A stretch of 64,000 bases of DNA from Halobaculum sp. XH14 (GTDB taxonomy: Archaea > Halobacteriota > Halobacteria > Halobacteriales > Haloferacaceae): NCBI RefSeq assembly GCF_032116555.1, contig NZ_CP134951.1, positions 124,001 to 188,000 on the forward strand, read 5' to 3'. The position numbers and the translations under genes are program-made. This document shows positions 8,434-16,261 of the stretch, in pieces (positions within the stretch are counted from its first letter, which is position 1; every line of letters begins with the position of its first letter). A model generated the notes under the pieces. That model was not told the DNA's origin. It did not search any database and saw nothing but the letters and a program-made list of their open reading frames with translations.

Positions 8434-10020
8434 TCAGCTCCCCCCCGGTCTGGCCTCGCGGACCGCCCCGGCCGTCTCCAGCACGTCGTCGAGCCACGCC
8501 GAGAGGTCCCCCTCGTGAACCCGGCGGCGGAGCGCTCGCATCCGGGAGCGGCGCTCCCGGTCGTCCATCTCGATGGCGCGCTCGATGGCGGCCGCGCCCG
8601 CCGCCGTGTCGTACGGGTCGAGTTCGACCGCGCCCTCGGCCAGCGCCTCCGACGCCCCCGCGAGCGGGCTGAGCAGCAGCACGCCGTCGTCCTCGACCTG
8701 GGCCGCGACGTACTCCTTGGCGACGAGGTTCATCCCGTCCCGCAGGGGGCTGACGAGCGCGAGGTCGCTGAACCGGTAGAGCTCACAGAGCCGGTCGTAG
8801 TCGAACATCTCGGTCGTGTACACCACCGGCTGCCAGTCGTCGGTGCCGAAGCGGTCGTTGATGCGCTCGACGCCGTCCTCAACGCGCTCGCGGAGCCGCT
8901 GGTAGGCGGGGACCCGCTCGCGCGTCTCGCCGCCCTTCTGGACGTACGTGAGCTCCCCACGCAGCGACGGGCGCGTCTCGAAGAGGTGTTCGAGCATCTC
9001 CAGGCGCTCCGGGATGCCCTTCGTGTAATCGAGGCGGTCGACGCCGAGCGCGACGGTCACGTCGTCGTCAATGTCGTGGGCGTGCCGAAATCGCGTCCAG
9101 AAGATGCCGTCCGCGCCCTCGCTCTTGGCCCGGATGTCGTCGGCGTCGACGCCCAGCGGGAACGCCCGGACCGTCGTCGTGTGGCCCTCGTAGTGGACCT
9201 CGCCGCCGCCCCAGTCCACGGCCGCGCTCGGCAGGTGTTCGTCGACGCACTCGAGGAACCGGGCGCAGTACTGGGGACAGTGGAAGCCGAGGAGGTCGTT
9301 CCCCAGCAGCCCGTCGAGCAGGGCCGCCCGCTGGGGACAGATGCGGAGCACGTCCGCGGCCGGCCACGGGATGTGGAAAAAGTGCATCAGGAACGCCTCG
9401 GGTTCGGCGGTCTTGACCATCCGCGGCGCGAGCGCGAAGTGATAGTCCTGGAACCAGACGACGCCGCCCGACTCCGCGTGGGAGAGGACGGCGTCGGCGA
9501 ACTCGCCGTTCACGTCCCGGTACCGCTCCCAGTGGTCGGCGTCGAAGCGCGCCCGGCACGTCGCGGTGTGATAGAGCGGCCAGAGCGCCTGGTTCGCGTA
9601 GCCGTCGTAGTAGCCCCGGACCTGCTCCTCGGACAGTCGGACCCGCTGGAGCGTGTAGGCCGGGTCCTCGGGCGGGACGGCGACGCGGTCCGCCTCGTCG
9701 GCGACCGCGAAGTCGGCGTCGCCGTCGCCCCAGGCGACCCAGGTGCCGTCGAGCCGACGCATCACCGGGTCGAGCCCGGCGGTTAGCCCGCCGACCGGGC
9801 TGTCGACGGCGACCCGCCGCCCGTCCTCGGCCGACCCGCCGCCCCCTCCTTCGTCGTCGCCCGCCTCGTCGGTTCCCGCGTTCTCCCCCCCTGCGTTGTC
9901 GACTGCCTCGTACCGGTGACGGTACGGCTGACGGTTCGAGACGAGCACGAGGTTCTCCCCGATGCCGTACGTCTCCGGCCGCGTCCGGCCGACCGGAGTC
10001 GACTCCGAGTTCGGATTCAT
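8434..10020 (-). CDS. otsA: Trehalose-6-phosphate synthase, GT20 family
   Basis: 528 residues, the usual length for an archaeal enzyme (with an acidic, glycine-rich insertion around residues 45-65). Recognisable GT20 blocks are LVLVSNRQPYRH at the N-terminus, PVGGLTAGLDP, VWFQDYHFALAPRM, HIPWPAADVLR, DRLDYTKGIPERL (sugar-nucleotide binding loop), and LVSPLRDGMNLVAKEYVA near the C-terminus. It joins glucose from a nucleotide sugar to glucose-6-phosphate. The first gene of the otsA-otsB operon; a TATA-like GAATATGC (complement, about 10067-10074) lies about 50 bases upstream of the ATG. Confidence 0.95.
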   Translation of the reverse strand: MNPNSESTPVGRTRPETYGIGENLVLVSNRQPYRHRYEAVDNAGGENAGTDEAGDDEGGGGGSAEDGRRVAVDSPVGGLTAGLDPVMRRLDGTWVAWGDGDADFAVADEADRVAVPPEDPAYTLQRVRLSEEQVRGYYDGYANQALWPLYHTATCRARFDADHWERYRDVNGEFADAVLSHAESGGVVWFQDYHFALAPRMVKTAEPEAFLMHFFHIPWPAADVLRICPQRAALLDGLLGNDLLGFHCPQYCARFLECVDEHLPSAAVDWGGGEVHYEGHTTTVRAFPLGVDADDIRAKSEGADGIFWTRFRHAHDIDDDVTVALGVDRLDYTKGIPERLEMLEHLFETRPSLRGELTYVQKGGETRERVPAYQRLRERVEDGVERINDRFGTDDWQPVVYTTEMFDYDRLCELYRFSDLALVSPLRDGMNLVAKEYVAAQVEDDGVLLLSPLAGASEALAEGAVELDPYDTAAGAAAIERAIEMDDRERRSRMRALRRRVHEGDLSAWLDDVLETAGAVREARPGGS

Positions 10021-10584
10021 GTACCCGTCGTCCCCTTCCCGTGCTGGACCCTATCCTCGTTGCCGGCATATTCATCCCGCCCGCTCGGCGGCGCGGGACC
10101 GCGGCCGAACGACGCGCTTACACGGGGCAGGCGAGGCCCCCGGGACCGCGACGCGAGGCGGACGCCGGCCGTCGTGTCGGGGGGAAAGCGCCTCGAAACC
10201 GGCGCGGTCGGGGCGAGGCTCACCGGTTAGGCGGGCCGTCGAACGGCCCCGGTGACCGCTCGAACCCGGTAACCTGGGCTGAACGACTCCCGCGTGACTG
10301 CGGGGCGGTCGGCCGGCCGCATGTGCTTGAATCTGCAAGCCGAACAGTTTCGTCCCCGTACGGGACCGCCTCGCCCGCCGGGAATCGGCCGCGAGACCCG
10401 TCGAGCGCCGCCGGCCACTGCCGGCACGACAGTTACGGATGGCGGTGGGTCCGTCCCGGAGCCTGGCGCCGGACGGGGCGTTTGGAGCGCCGGGCGGCGG
10501 TGGCAGGGTGGTTGGCGGCACAGGGCGACCGCGCTGGGCGGGGGCGCGAACGGATTTATTGGCCGTGGCGACGAACCGGAGCCC
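10021..10584. other. Divergent intergenic region without a recognised gene
   Basis: About 560 bases between otsA and the acetyltransferase gene. It holds the otsA promoter near 10070 and the leaderless promoter of the acetyltransferase at 10551-10560. Open frames here are arginine/glycine-rich and lack protein-like features, so none is called. A short GCTTG...CAAGC hairpin occurs near 10324-10339. No tRNA-like fold or tandem repeat was seen. Confidence 0.4.
10551..10560 (+). promoter_or_regulatory. TATA element of the zinc-ribbon acetyltransferase gene
   Basis: CGGATTTATT ends 24 bases before the ATG at 10585. That spacing places transcription start at or within a few bases of the start codon, giving a leaderless mRNA, and it supports the chosen start over longer in-frame openings. 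Confidence 0.6.
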
Positions 10585-11439
10585 ATGGAGTTCGTCCCGC
10601 TCGACGTCGCGCGCGACGCCGCGTCGGTCGCCAACGTCGTCTCCCGCTCGATGCGGGCCTCGTACGCGCTGAGCCCCGACCAGATCGACGCCGTCGTCGA
10701 CGAGGAGTTCGCCGAGGCGGCGCTCGCCGGGAAAGCCGACCGCGAGGACGTCGTCATGCTCGTCGCCCGCGGGGAGGGCGACGCCGGCGGCGGGCCGGCC
10801 GGAGCCGCGGACGAGACGGGGGACGGCACGGAGGTCGCGGAGCCGGGGGAGGGAAAACCGGTCGAGGGGTTCGCGGAGGGCGAGTTCGGGGACGACGGCG
10901 CGGTGATCCGCTGGCTCCACGTCGACCCCGAGGCGCGCGGCGCGGGCGTCGGGACGGCGCTGTTCGAGCGGCTCACGGACGCGTTCGACGAGCGCGACGC
11001 GCGGACGGTCCGCTCGAACGTCCTCGCCGAGGACGTCGAGGGCGGCACGTTCTGCGAGCAGTTCGGCTTCGTCCGCGTCGACCGCGCCGACGTCGAGTTC
11101 GGCGACCTCTCGCTCGTCGCGGAGGTGTACGCCAGCCCGAACGCGGTCGACCCCGCCGAGACCGAGGGGTTCGACCCGCTGGCCGAGGGCGAGGAGCCGC
11201 CCGAACGCGCCGAGGCTCCCGACGGGACCGAGGTGTTCGTCGACCCCGAGGACCCGCTCTCCGGCACCATCGCCCCGTTCTTCGCGGCGTTCGAGTCCGC
11301 GGAGTTCGAGGCGCGCCACGGCTACTTCTGCGGGGCGTGCCGGACCGTCACGACCGAGGTCGACCAGCAGGACCGGGTCGTCTGCCCGGCGTGTGGCAAC
11401 CGCCACCGGCCGTCGGACTGGGACGGGTCGTACCTCTGA
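10585..11439 (+). CDS. GNAT acetyltransferase with C-terminal zinc ribbon (DUF5816-like)
   Basis: 284 residues. Residues 1-190 are a GNAT fold: HVDPEARGAGVGTALFERL is the acetyl-CoA pyrophosphate-binding motif (R/QxxGxG/A), and CEQFGFVRVDR is the typical C-terminal helix and strand. An acidic, Gly-rich insertion (about residues 70-100) splits the domain. The last 70 residues form a separate unit ending YFCGACRTVTT...VVCPACGNRHRP, two CxxC pairs that should bind one zinc, followed by DWDGSYL as in the haloarchaeal DUF5816 family. The substrate is unknown. The gene is monocistronic, facing a convergent small gene. Confidence 0.85.
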   Translation: MEFVPLDVARDAASVANVVSRSMRASYALSPDQIDAVVDEEFAEAALAGKADREDVVMLVARGEGDAGGGPAGAADETGDGTEVAEPGEGKPVEGFAEGEFGDDGAVIRWLHVDPEARGAGVGTALFERLTDAFDERDARTVRSNVLAEDVEGGTFCEQFGFVRVDRADVEFGDLSLVAEVYASPNAVDPAETEGFDPLAEGEEPPERAEAPDGTEVFVDPEDPLSGTIAPFFAAFESAEFEARHGYFCGACRTVTTEVDQQDRVVCPACGNRHRPSDWDGSYL

Positions 11440-11491
11440 GGACCCGACGGTCCGTGGTCGCCGCGGCCGCGTCCGGATCGGCGCCGGCGTC

Positions 11492-11800
11492 TCACTCCTC
11501 CGAGACGTCGCGCCAGTAGCCGGCGATCAGCGCCTCCGCCGTGTTGATTCGCCGGTTGACCTCCCCGTCCGTCCGGCCCGCGAGCGCCGCGAGCTTCTCC
11601 TCCAGCTCCTCGATCCGGTCGGCGTGCGGGGCGGCGTCCGCGGTCGCCTCCCCGCCCACGATCTCCCGGAACCCCTCCTCGATGGAGCGGAGCTGTTCCC
11701 TCCGTTCGGCGTCGGCCGCGGCGGCGGCGCGGTCGAGTTCCTCCAGGGCGCGCCCGGGTCTCCGCCCTCCCTCCGACTGGCCGTCCTCCTCGTCCACCAT
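11492..11800 (-). CDS. Small acidic coiled-coil protein of unknown function
   Basis: 102 residues from the ATG at 11800. The sequence is almost all charged and alanine-rich helix, with heptad-like spacing in ALEELDRAAAAADAERREQL and RIEELEEKLAALAGR, so a coiled coil is likely. No signal, membrane segment or metal motif is present. It is not recognised as a named family. It sits 53 bases downstream of the next minus-strand gene, whose stop is at 11854, and could share its transcript. Confidence 0.65.
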   Translation of the reverse strand: MVDEEDGQSEGGRRPGRALEELDRAAAAADAERREQLRSIEEGFREIVGGEATADAAPHADRIEELEEKLAALAGRTDGEVNRRINTAEALIAGYWRDVSEE

Positions 11801-11853
11801 GGGGACCGTTGGCCGAGCAAAGAAAAAAGCGTACGGCCGGCTGGTCCCGGCCG

Positions 11854-12363
11854 CTACTCGTTCGACCCGACCCAGGTGCCGAGCGTCAGCCCGTAGACGA
11901 GGTGGCTGACGTGGAAGACGAACCGCTCGTCGGGGTCGAGGTCCAGGCCGAGCAGGCGGTCGAGGAGGACGGCGACGCCGAACGCCGACAGCAGCGCGCC
12001 GTAGGCCGCACCCAGCGCCGTCGCCCGGCGCTCCCGCGTCGCTTCCGCCCCCGACAGGAACGGGTCGGTAAGCACGCCGAAGACGCCGCCCGCGACCGTC
12101 CCGTACAGCAGGTGCAGGAGGAGGCCGACCCCGACGTGGTCGGACGGATCCCCGCCGCGAACCCGTGCGAGGAGCCACGCCGTCGGCGGCGGCGACCGCG
12201 CGACGGGAAGTCGGAACGCCGACATGACTCCCGTGGCCAGTGCGCCACCGGACAGGCCGACGACCGCCGCGTGCAGGCGTCGCTCCGCGTCGCTCGCCGC
12301 CCCGTCGTCGCCGTCCGTGACCGACCGCGCGGTCGACCGCGCGAGTGACTTCAGGCTCGTCAC
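11854..12363 (-). CDS. Conserved haloarchaeal membrane protein (YagU-like topology)
   Basis: 169 residues using a GTG at 12363; a later ATG at about residue 48 would remove the first helix, so the GTG is preferred. A short basic/acidic head (about 30 residues) is followed by four hydrophobic segments: GLSGGALATGVMSAFRLPV, LLLHLLYGTVAGGVFGVL, GAAYGALLSAFGVAVLLD and FHVSHLVYGLTLGTWVG. The small-residue-rich helices and paired His-Leu-Tyr-Gly elements (HLLYGTV, HLVYGLT) suggest an internal duplication. It resembles the DUF1440/YagU inner-membrane proteins, but the function is unknown. Confidence 0.65.
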   Translation of the reverse strand: MTSLKSLARSTARSVTDGDDGAASDAERRLHAAVVGLSGGALATGVMSAFRLPVARSPPPTAWLLARVRGGDPSDHVGVGLLLHLLYGTVAGGVFGVLTDPFLSGAEATRERRATALGAAYGALLSAFGVAVLLDRLLGLDLDPDERFVFHVSHLVYGLTLGTWVGSNE

Positions 12364-12526
12364 CGTGGGGAGACTGTCGGACGGCAGCGGGAAAAACGTG
12401 GGCGCTGCAGGGGCACGGCGACGGACGGCCGGGTCGACGACCGATCGGTGTCGACCGCCGGCCGGCCCCACCGGAGTAGGGTGACCTTTCCAACCGCCGA
12501 CGGACGGGGTGAACCGATCCACAAGG

Positions 12527-12532
12527 CATATG
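12527..12532 (+). promoter_or_regulatory. TATA-like CATATG 25-30 bases before a short leader reading frame
   Basis: CATATG in the context AAGGCATATGCG is the only AT-rich element upstream of the endonuclease-family gene. Its distance to the ATG at 12557 fits leaderless initiation there. The endonuclease start at 12658 is about 130 bases away, so the transcript should include the 34-codon reading frame. Confidence 0.5.
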
Positions 12533-12556
12533 CGTAGGCTGGCATCCAACCCGAGT

Positions 12557-12661
12557 ATGAGGACGGACGACCCGCGCGGCGCGGGACAGGGGGGTTCGAC
12601 CGGCCGGGGGGACGGCCCGGCGGGACCGCGGGGAGCGGTAGGACGGGTGAAACCGCAGTGA
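12557..12661 (+). CDS. 34-residue leader reading frame overlapping the endonuclease gene
   Basis: It begins MRTDDPRGAGQGG, is rich in Gly, Arg and Pro, and ends with a TGA that overlaps the GTG start of the next gene (GTGA). Together with the TATA element 25-30 bases before its ATG, this is the arrangement of a leaderless first cistron coupled to a second one. There is no recognisable domain, so it may be a leader peptide whose translation delivers ribosomes to the GTG. Alternatively it is chance, and the downstream gene has an untranslated leader. Confidence 0.4.
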   Translation: MRTDDPRGAGQGGSTGRGDGPAGPRGAVGRVKPQ

Positions 12662-13587
12662 GTGACGATGACGCCGGGACGGCGGGCACGACGACGCGGC
12701 TCTCGGTGATGTCGTACAACGTGCGCTTCGACAACCCGCCGGTGGACCCGTTCACCTGGCGCGAGCGCCGCGACGACGTGGCGAGCGTGGTTCGGTTCCA
12801 CGGCCCCGACGTCGTCGGGCTCCAGGAGGCGCTCCACGACCAGCTCGCGGACCTGCGCGAGCGGCTGCCCGGCTACGAGTGGCTGAGCGCGGGCCGGGCG
12901 GCGGCGCGCAACGCCGGCGAGTACGCCGCCGTCGGCTACGACGCCGACCGGTTCGAGCGCGTCGACGGCTCGACGTTCTGGCTCTCGGAGACGCCCGACG
13001 AGCCGGGGAGCGTCGGCTGGGACGCCGAGTTCCCGCGGCTGGTCCGGTGGGTTCGCCTCCGCGAGCGGACGACCGGCGCGGAGCTCGTCCACTTCAACAC
13101 GCACTTCGACCACAAGGGCGAGACCGCGCGGGTCCGGAGCGCGGAGCTGCTCCGCGAGCGCGTCCGCCGGCACGCCCCGGGAACGCCGGTCGTCGTGACC
13201 GGCGACCTGAACTGCCTCGCCGGCGACGCGCCGTACCGGCATCTGGTGGGGACCGAGCGGGCCGGCGAGGTGGACGAGGCGGACCGCGGAGACGAAGCGG
13301 CGACGCCGTCCCTCCGGGACTGCCACCACGCCGCCGAGACGCCCCACCACGGCCCGCTGACGACCCGGACCGAGTTCGACGCGCTCGTCCCCGACCGCAA
13401 GATCGACCACGTGCTCGCCTCGCCGGACGTCCCGGTCACGAGCCACGCGATCGCCGCGGACACGACCGCCGACGGCCGCTACCCGTCGGACCACCTGCCC
13501 ATCGTGGCCGACCTCGCCGTGCCGGTGCCCGACCGGGCGGGCGTCTCGACGCCGGCGACGGGGACCGGCAGCCCTGTCGGCGAGTAG
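12658..13587 (+). CDS. Endonuclease/exonuclease/phosphatase family hydrolase
   Basis: 309 residues from a GTG; translation is probably coupled to the short upstream frame. The fold signatures are in order: VMSYNVRFDN (Asn, residues 17-26), VVGLQEALHDQL (metal-binding Glu), FNTHFDHKG, VVTGDLNC (Asp/Asn pair), KIDHVL and YPSDHLPIVADL (catalytic Asp-His). This is a Mg-dependent phosphoesterase of the Mg-dependent nuclease/inositol-phosphatase superfamily. No signal peptide is seen, so it is cytoplasmic. The substrate could be DNA, a phospholipid head group or a sugar phosphate and cannot be decided here. Confidence 0.85.
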   Translation: MSDDDAGTAGTTTRLSVMSYNVRFDNPPVDPFTWRERRDDVASVVRFHGPDVVGLQEALHDQLADLRERLPGYEWLSAGRAAARNAGEYAAVGYDADRFERVDGSTFWLSETPDEPGSVGWDAEFPRLVRWVRLRERTTGAELVHFNTHFDHKGETARVRSAELLRERVRRHAPGTPVVVTGDLNCLAGDAPYRHLVGTERAGEVDEADRGDEAATPSLRDCHHAAETPHHGPLTTRTEFDALVPDRKIDHVLASPDVPVTSHAIAADTTADGRYPSDHLPIVADLAVPVPDRAGVSTPATGTGSPVGE

Positions 13588-13789
13588 GGGCGGCGTACGT
13601 CGCGGTCGCCGCCCGTCGGCCCGCCCGCGTTCCGGCGATAGCGGCGTCGAATCGGACGAATTCGACCCGATCGGGGGTCGCGTGGCGCACCTTTATGCGG
13701 TAGTCGGTAAAACAAACGGTGTCATACGGGCCGGTATGGAGCGGCCGAGCGCTATCGCCGTCAGCTCCCGAGAGGCCCACCGAGGTGAT

Positions 13790-14779
13790 ATGATGGTACC
13801 TATCCTGTACACGTTCGATCGGCCGTTCATGCGGAAGACGTACGAGGCGATCGACCGACACGTCGACGTCGAGTCGGCCTTCCTCGCGCTCGGGCCGGAG
13901 GCCGAGGGATGCTCGGACGCGCTCCGGGAGGTCGAGCGCGAGCCGGGCGAGTCCATCGACGCCGCCGTCGAGCGGGTCGACCCGGCCGTCGTCGTCCGGA
14001 ACCACACGCTCGACCCCGGCGGGTTCGCCTTCGATGGCGAGCGAACCGTGGTCCACGTCCGCCACGGCGCGTCCGTCGGGCGGGGCGAGGTCGGGACGAC
14101 GCTCGGGCGGCTCCGCGACGTCGTCGACGTCGCGCTCGCGCCGGGCGAGCGCTGGGGCGAGCGCTACCGCGAGGGGTTCCCGGACGGCGTCACGGTGGCA
14201 GTCGTCGGCGTCCCGGAGGCCGACGCGCTGGTCGAGGCCGACCCGCCCCGCGAGGGGCGAGTACTCTACGCGCCGACGAACCACAACTACGGCGGCGGGA
14301 GCTACCTGCACACGGCCGAACACGTCCTCGACACGTTCGCCGACACCGAGTACGAACTCCTGTTTCGCCCGCACCCGATGGATCGGCGAGAGGAGCCAGG
14401 GAAGTCGGTGACAGAACGGTGCCGCGAGCGCATCGCGTCGCTGCCGAACGTCACCTTCGACGAGGGAGGGACGCCGGGCGAGAGCCTGCTCTCGGCGGAT
14501 GTACTCGTCTCCGACTACTCCGGCATCGTCACCGAGTGGCTCCACACGGACCGCCCGCTGATCCAGCTCACGGCCCTCGACGCGGACGACCGCGAGGTTC
14601 CGCCCGCGGGCTACCGGACCGATCGACTCGACCTCGAGACGGTGGACGACCTGTACGCGCACGGCCCGCCCGAGGCGGTTCGGGAGCGCCGGGCGGCGTT
14701 CCGGGCCGACCTCGGGATCCCGATGGACGGTCGTGCCGGCGAACGCGCGGCGACGGAGGTGCTGGCATGCACGCGGTGA
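13790..14779 (+). CDS. CDP-glycerol glycerophosphotransferase-like (TagB/TagF) enzyme
   Basis: 329 residues from the ATG at 13790, chosen because GAGGTGAT just before it is a ribosome binding site; an ATG at 13736 in the same frame is possible. The C-terminal half has the family's nucleotide-binding signatures: LYAPTNHNYGGGSYL, YELLFRPHPMD and ADVLVSDYSGIVTEWLHTDRPLI. In bacteria such enzymes transfer polyol or sugar phosphates from CDP-activated donors to build teichoic acids. Here the acceptor is unknown. The last 13 bases overlap the next gene, a cytidylyltransferase-like enzyme that could make the donor. Confidence 0.75.
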   Translation: MMVPILYTFDRPFMRKTYEAIDRHVDVESAFLALGPEAEGCSDALREVEREPGESIDAAVERVDPAVVVRNHTLDPGGFAFDGERTVVHVRHGASVGRGEVGTTLGRLRDVVDVALAPGERWGERYREGFPDGVTVAVVGVPEADALVEADPPREGRVLYAPTNHNYGGGSYLHTAEHVLDTFADTEYELLFRPHPMDRREEPGKSVTERCRERIASLPNVTFDEGGTPGESLLSADVLVSDYSGIVTEWLHTDRPLIQLTALDADDREVPPAGYRTDRLDLETVDDLYAHGPPEAVRERRAAFRADLGIPMDGRAGERAATEVLACTR

Positions 14780-15429
14780 TCCTCGCCGCCGGGGAGGGGA
14801 GTCGGATGGGCGAACACACCGAGGACGTGCCGAAGGCGTTCATGGAGGTCGGCGGGCGGACGCTGTACGAGTACCAGCGCGAGGCGATCGACCCGCACGT
14901 CGAGGACGTGACCGTCGCGCTCGGCTACCGCCATGAGAAGGTGCTCGACCGCGTGCACACGGCCCAGGCCGTCGTCGTGGAGGCGTGGGACGAGTACGAC
15001 AACGCCGAGTCGCTCTACCGGGCGCTGGAGGGGATCGACGACGACGTGCTCGTGCTCAACGGCGACGTGGTCGTCACGCCCGAGGCGGTCGCCAGCGTGC
15101 GCCGGCGCTACCGGGACCTCGAGGGCGAGAGCGTCGTCGTCCACCTGCCCGGGATCCAGACCGAACACACCGCCATCCGGCTGGACGAGCGGAGCCGAGT
15201 CACCGACTACGGGGAGATCACCGGCTTCCGCCACGCCGGGATGGGCGTCCTCGACCGCGAGCACATCGACGCGGCGGCCGCCCACCTCCGCCGGAACCGG
15301 GGCGGCTGGTACCCCTCGATGTACCTCACCGTGCCGACCCGCGGCGTCGAGATCCCGGAGTCTGACCACGTCGAGATCAACCGTCCGCGGGACAGGCGCG
15401 CCGCGAAAGGACGGCTGCCGCTGGGCTGA
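14767..15429 (+). CDS. Sugar-phosphate / phosphocholine nucleotidyltransferase (LicC-like)
   Basis: 220 residues. The N-terminus MHAVILAAGEGSRMGEHTEDVPKAF is the nucleotide-binding signature of the family, DVLVLNGDVVV holds the metal-binding Asp, and the length matches LicC-type CTP:phosphocholine cytidylyltransferases rather than the longer RfbA/GlmU types. The pattern AWDEYDNAESLYRAL matches the LicC block before that Asp. It should activate a small phosphorylated alcohol or sugar with CTP (or another NTP). The overlap with the upstream transferase gene implies coupled expression and a shared pathway. Confidence 0.75.
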   Translation: MHAVILAAGEGSRMGEHTEDVPKAFMEVGGRTLYEYQREAIDPHVEDVTVALGYRHEKVLDRVHTAQAVVVEAWDEYDNAESLYRALEGIDDDVLVLNGDVVVTPEAVASVRRRYRDLEGESVVVHLPGIQTEHTAIRLDERSRVTDYGEITGFRHAGMGVLDREHIDAAAAHLRRNRGGWYPSMYLTVPTRGVEIPESDHVEINRPRDRRAAKGRLPLG

Positions 15430-15479
15430 ATCGGTGCGCCGGACACCCGTCCACGCGGCGAACACGCCGGGGTGAGCGG

Positions 15480-15632
15480 ATGGTCGAGGCCTACGAGGTC
15501 GCGCTCGTCGGGGCAGTCGTCCTCCTCTCGGCGGTCGTCCACGGGGTCTCGGCCAGCGCCGTGAAGGACGCGGTCGACCGCCGGACGGACGCCCGGGTCG
15601 ACGCGGAGGCCGGGGACGGGACGGCCGAGTAG
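15480..15632 (+). CDS. 50-residue single-helix membrane protein
   Basis: The ATG at 15480 is preceded by GGTGAGCGG, a good ribosome binding site. The product begins MVEAYEVALVGAVVLL and has one membrane helix (about residues 6-24), followed by a charged tail ending in acidic residues (GDGTAE). It lies 50 bases after the nucleotidyltransferase and likely ends that operon. Function is unknown; a small anchor or accessory subunit for the envelope enzymes is possible. Confidence 0.55.
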   Translation: MVEAYEVALVGAVVLLSAVVHGVSASAVKDAVDRRTDARVDAEAGDGTAE

Positions 15633-15654
15633 CCCCCGCGGGGAGCCTCCCGCG

Positions 15655-15864
15655 TTATCGCTCGTCGTGGACCGGGAACGCCACCTCCGCGGTCGCCTTG
15701 TACTGGGTGATCTCCCCGTCCTCGACCTCGGCGGTCCAGCCCTCCACCTCGACGCCGTGGATGTCGTCGATCGTCTCGTTCGCTTCGGCGATGGCCTCCT
15801 TCGCTGCGTCCTCCCAGGACTGCTCGGACGTCCCGAGGACTTTGATTATCTTGATCGTCGTCAC
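15655..15864 (-). CDS. Dodecin family protein
   Basis: 69 residues, the standard dodecin length. The start IKIIKVLGTSEQSWEDAAKEAI and the end ITQYKATAEVAFPV match the first strand, helix and last strands of the fold. Dodecins form twelve-subunit shells that store flavins (riboflavin in Halobacterium) in the cytoplasm. The tryptophan that stacks on the flavin in Halobacterium (in the xxWAEV element) is replaced: this protein reads IHGVEVEGW, with the only Trp several residues later. It may belong to the variant subfamily that binds a different ligand or none. Confidence 0.85.
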   Translation of the reverse strand: MTTIKIIKVLGTSEQSWEDAAKEAIAEANETIDDIHGVEVEGWTAEVEDGEITQYKATAEVAFPVHDER

Positions 15865-16261
15865 GGGCGTAGTACGACGAACTCGGATTAGGTTCTTGGG
15901 GTGGTTCGCTCCGTCTCCCGGCCGAAGCCGTCGCGTTCGGCCGAACGGAGGGAGACTGACGCGACGTAAGAAGAGCTTACCCCCGCTCCCGACGTGGAGC
16001 CGGGGAACCGGGACGGGTTGTTACAGTACTAGCTCTGTAATTGCGTTGGCTCCCCCACGCGTCGGACGTGCGGGACGCCCCCGCCGGAGTAAGCCGGTGT
16101 TAGCCCGGAGTAGTCGGCGTGAATCGTCAGCCGGGGGCGGCGTGGGGGGTCGTGCTCCACGCGGCGGTAGGTCGGGTGAAACCCGCGGCCCGGGCGGCTC
16201 CTCGTCCGCCGGGTGTGCTCCCGGATTCGGCCGACTCGGGCGGCTCGGCCGTCCGACGGCG
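15865..16261. other. Intergenic region with an inverted repeat at 16021-16040
   Basis: Nearly 400 bases between two minus-strand genes with no protein-like frame. TTACAG (16021-16026) and CTGTAA (16035-16040) are perfect inverted arms around an 8-base loop. They lie in an AT-richer patch about 240 bases downstream of the CBS gene, so this may be an operator for an unseen transcript or a terminator. The rest is GC-rich without recognised elements. The dodecin promoter should be near 15890, where AATCCGAGTTCG is read on the minus strand. Confidence 0.4.

Noticed and set aside
10021-10584. Possible small RNA or tRNA gene in the long otsA upstream region
   Set aside because: Only a five-base hairpin and ordinary promoter elements were found.
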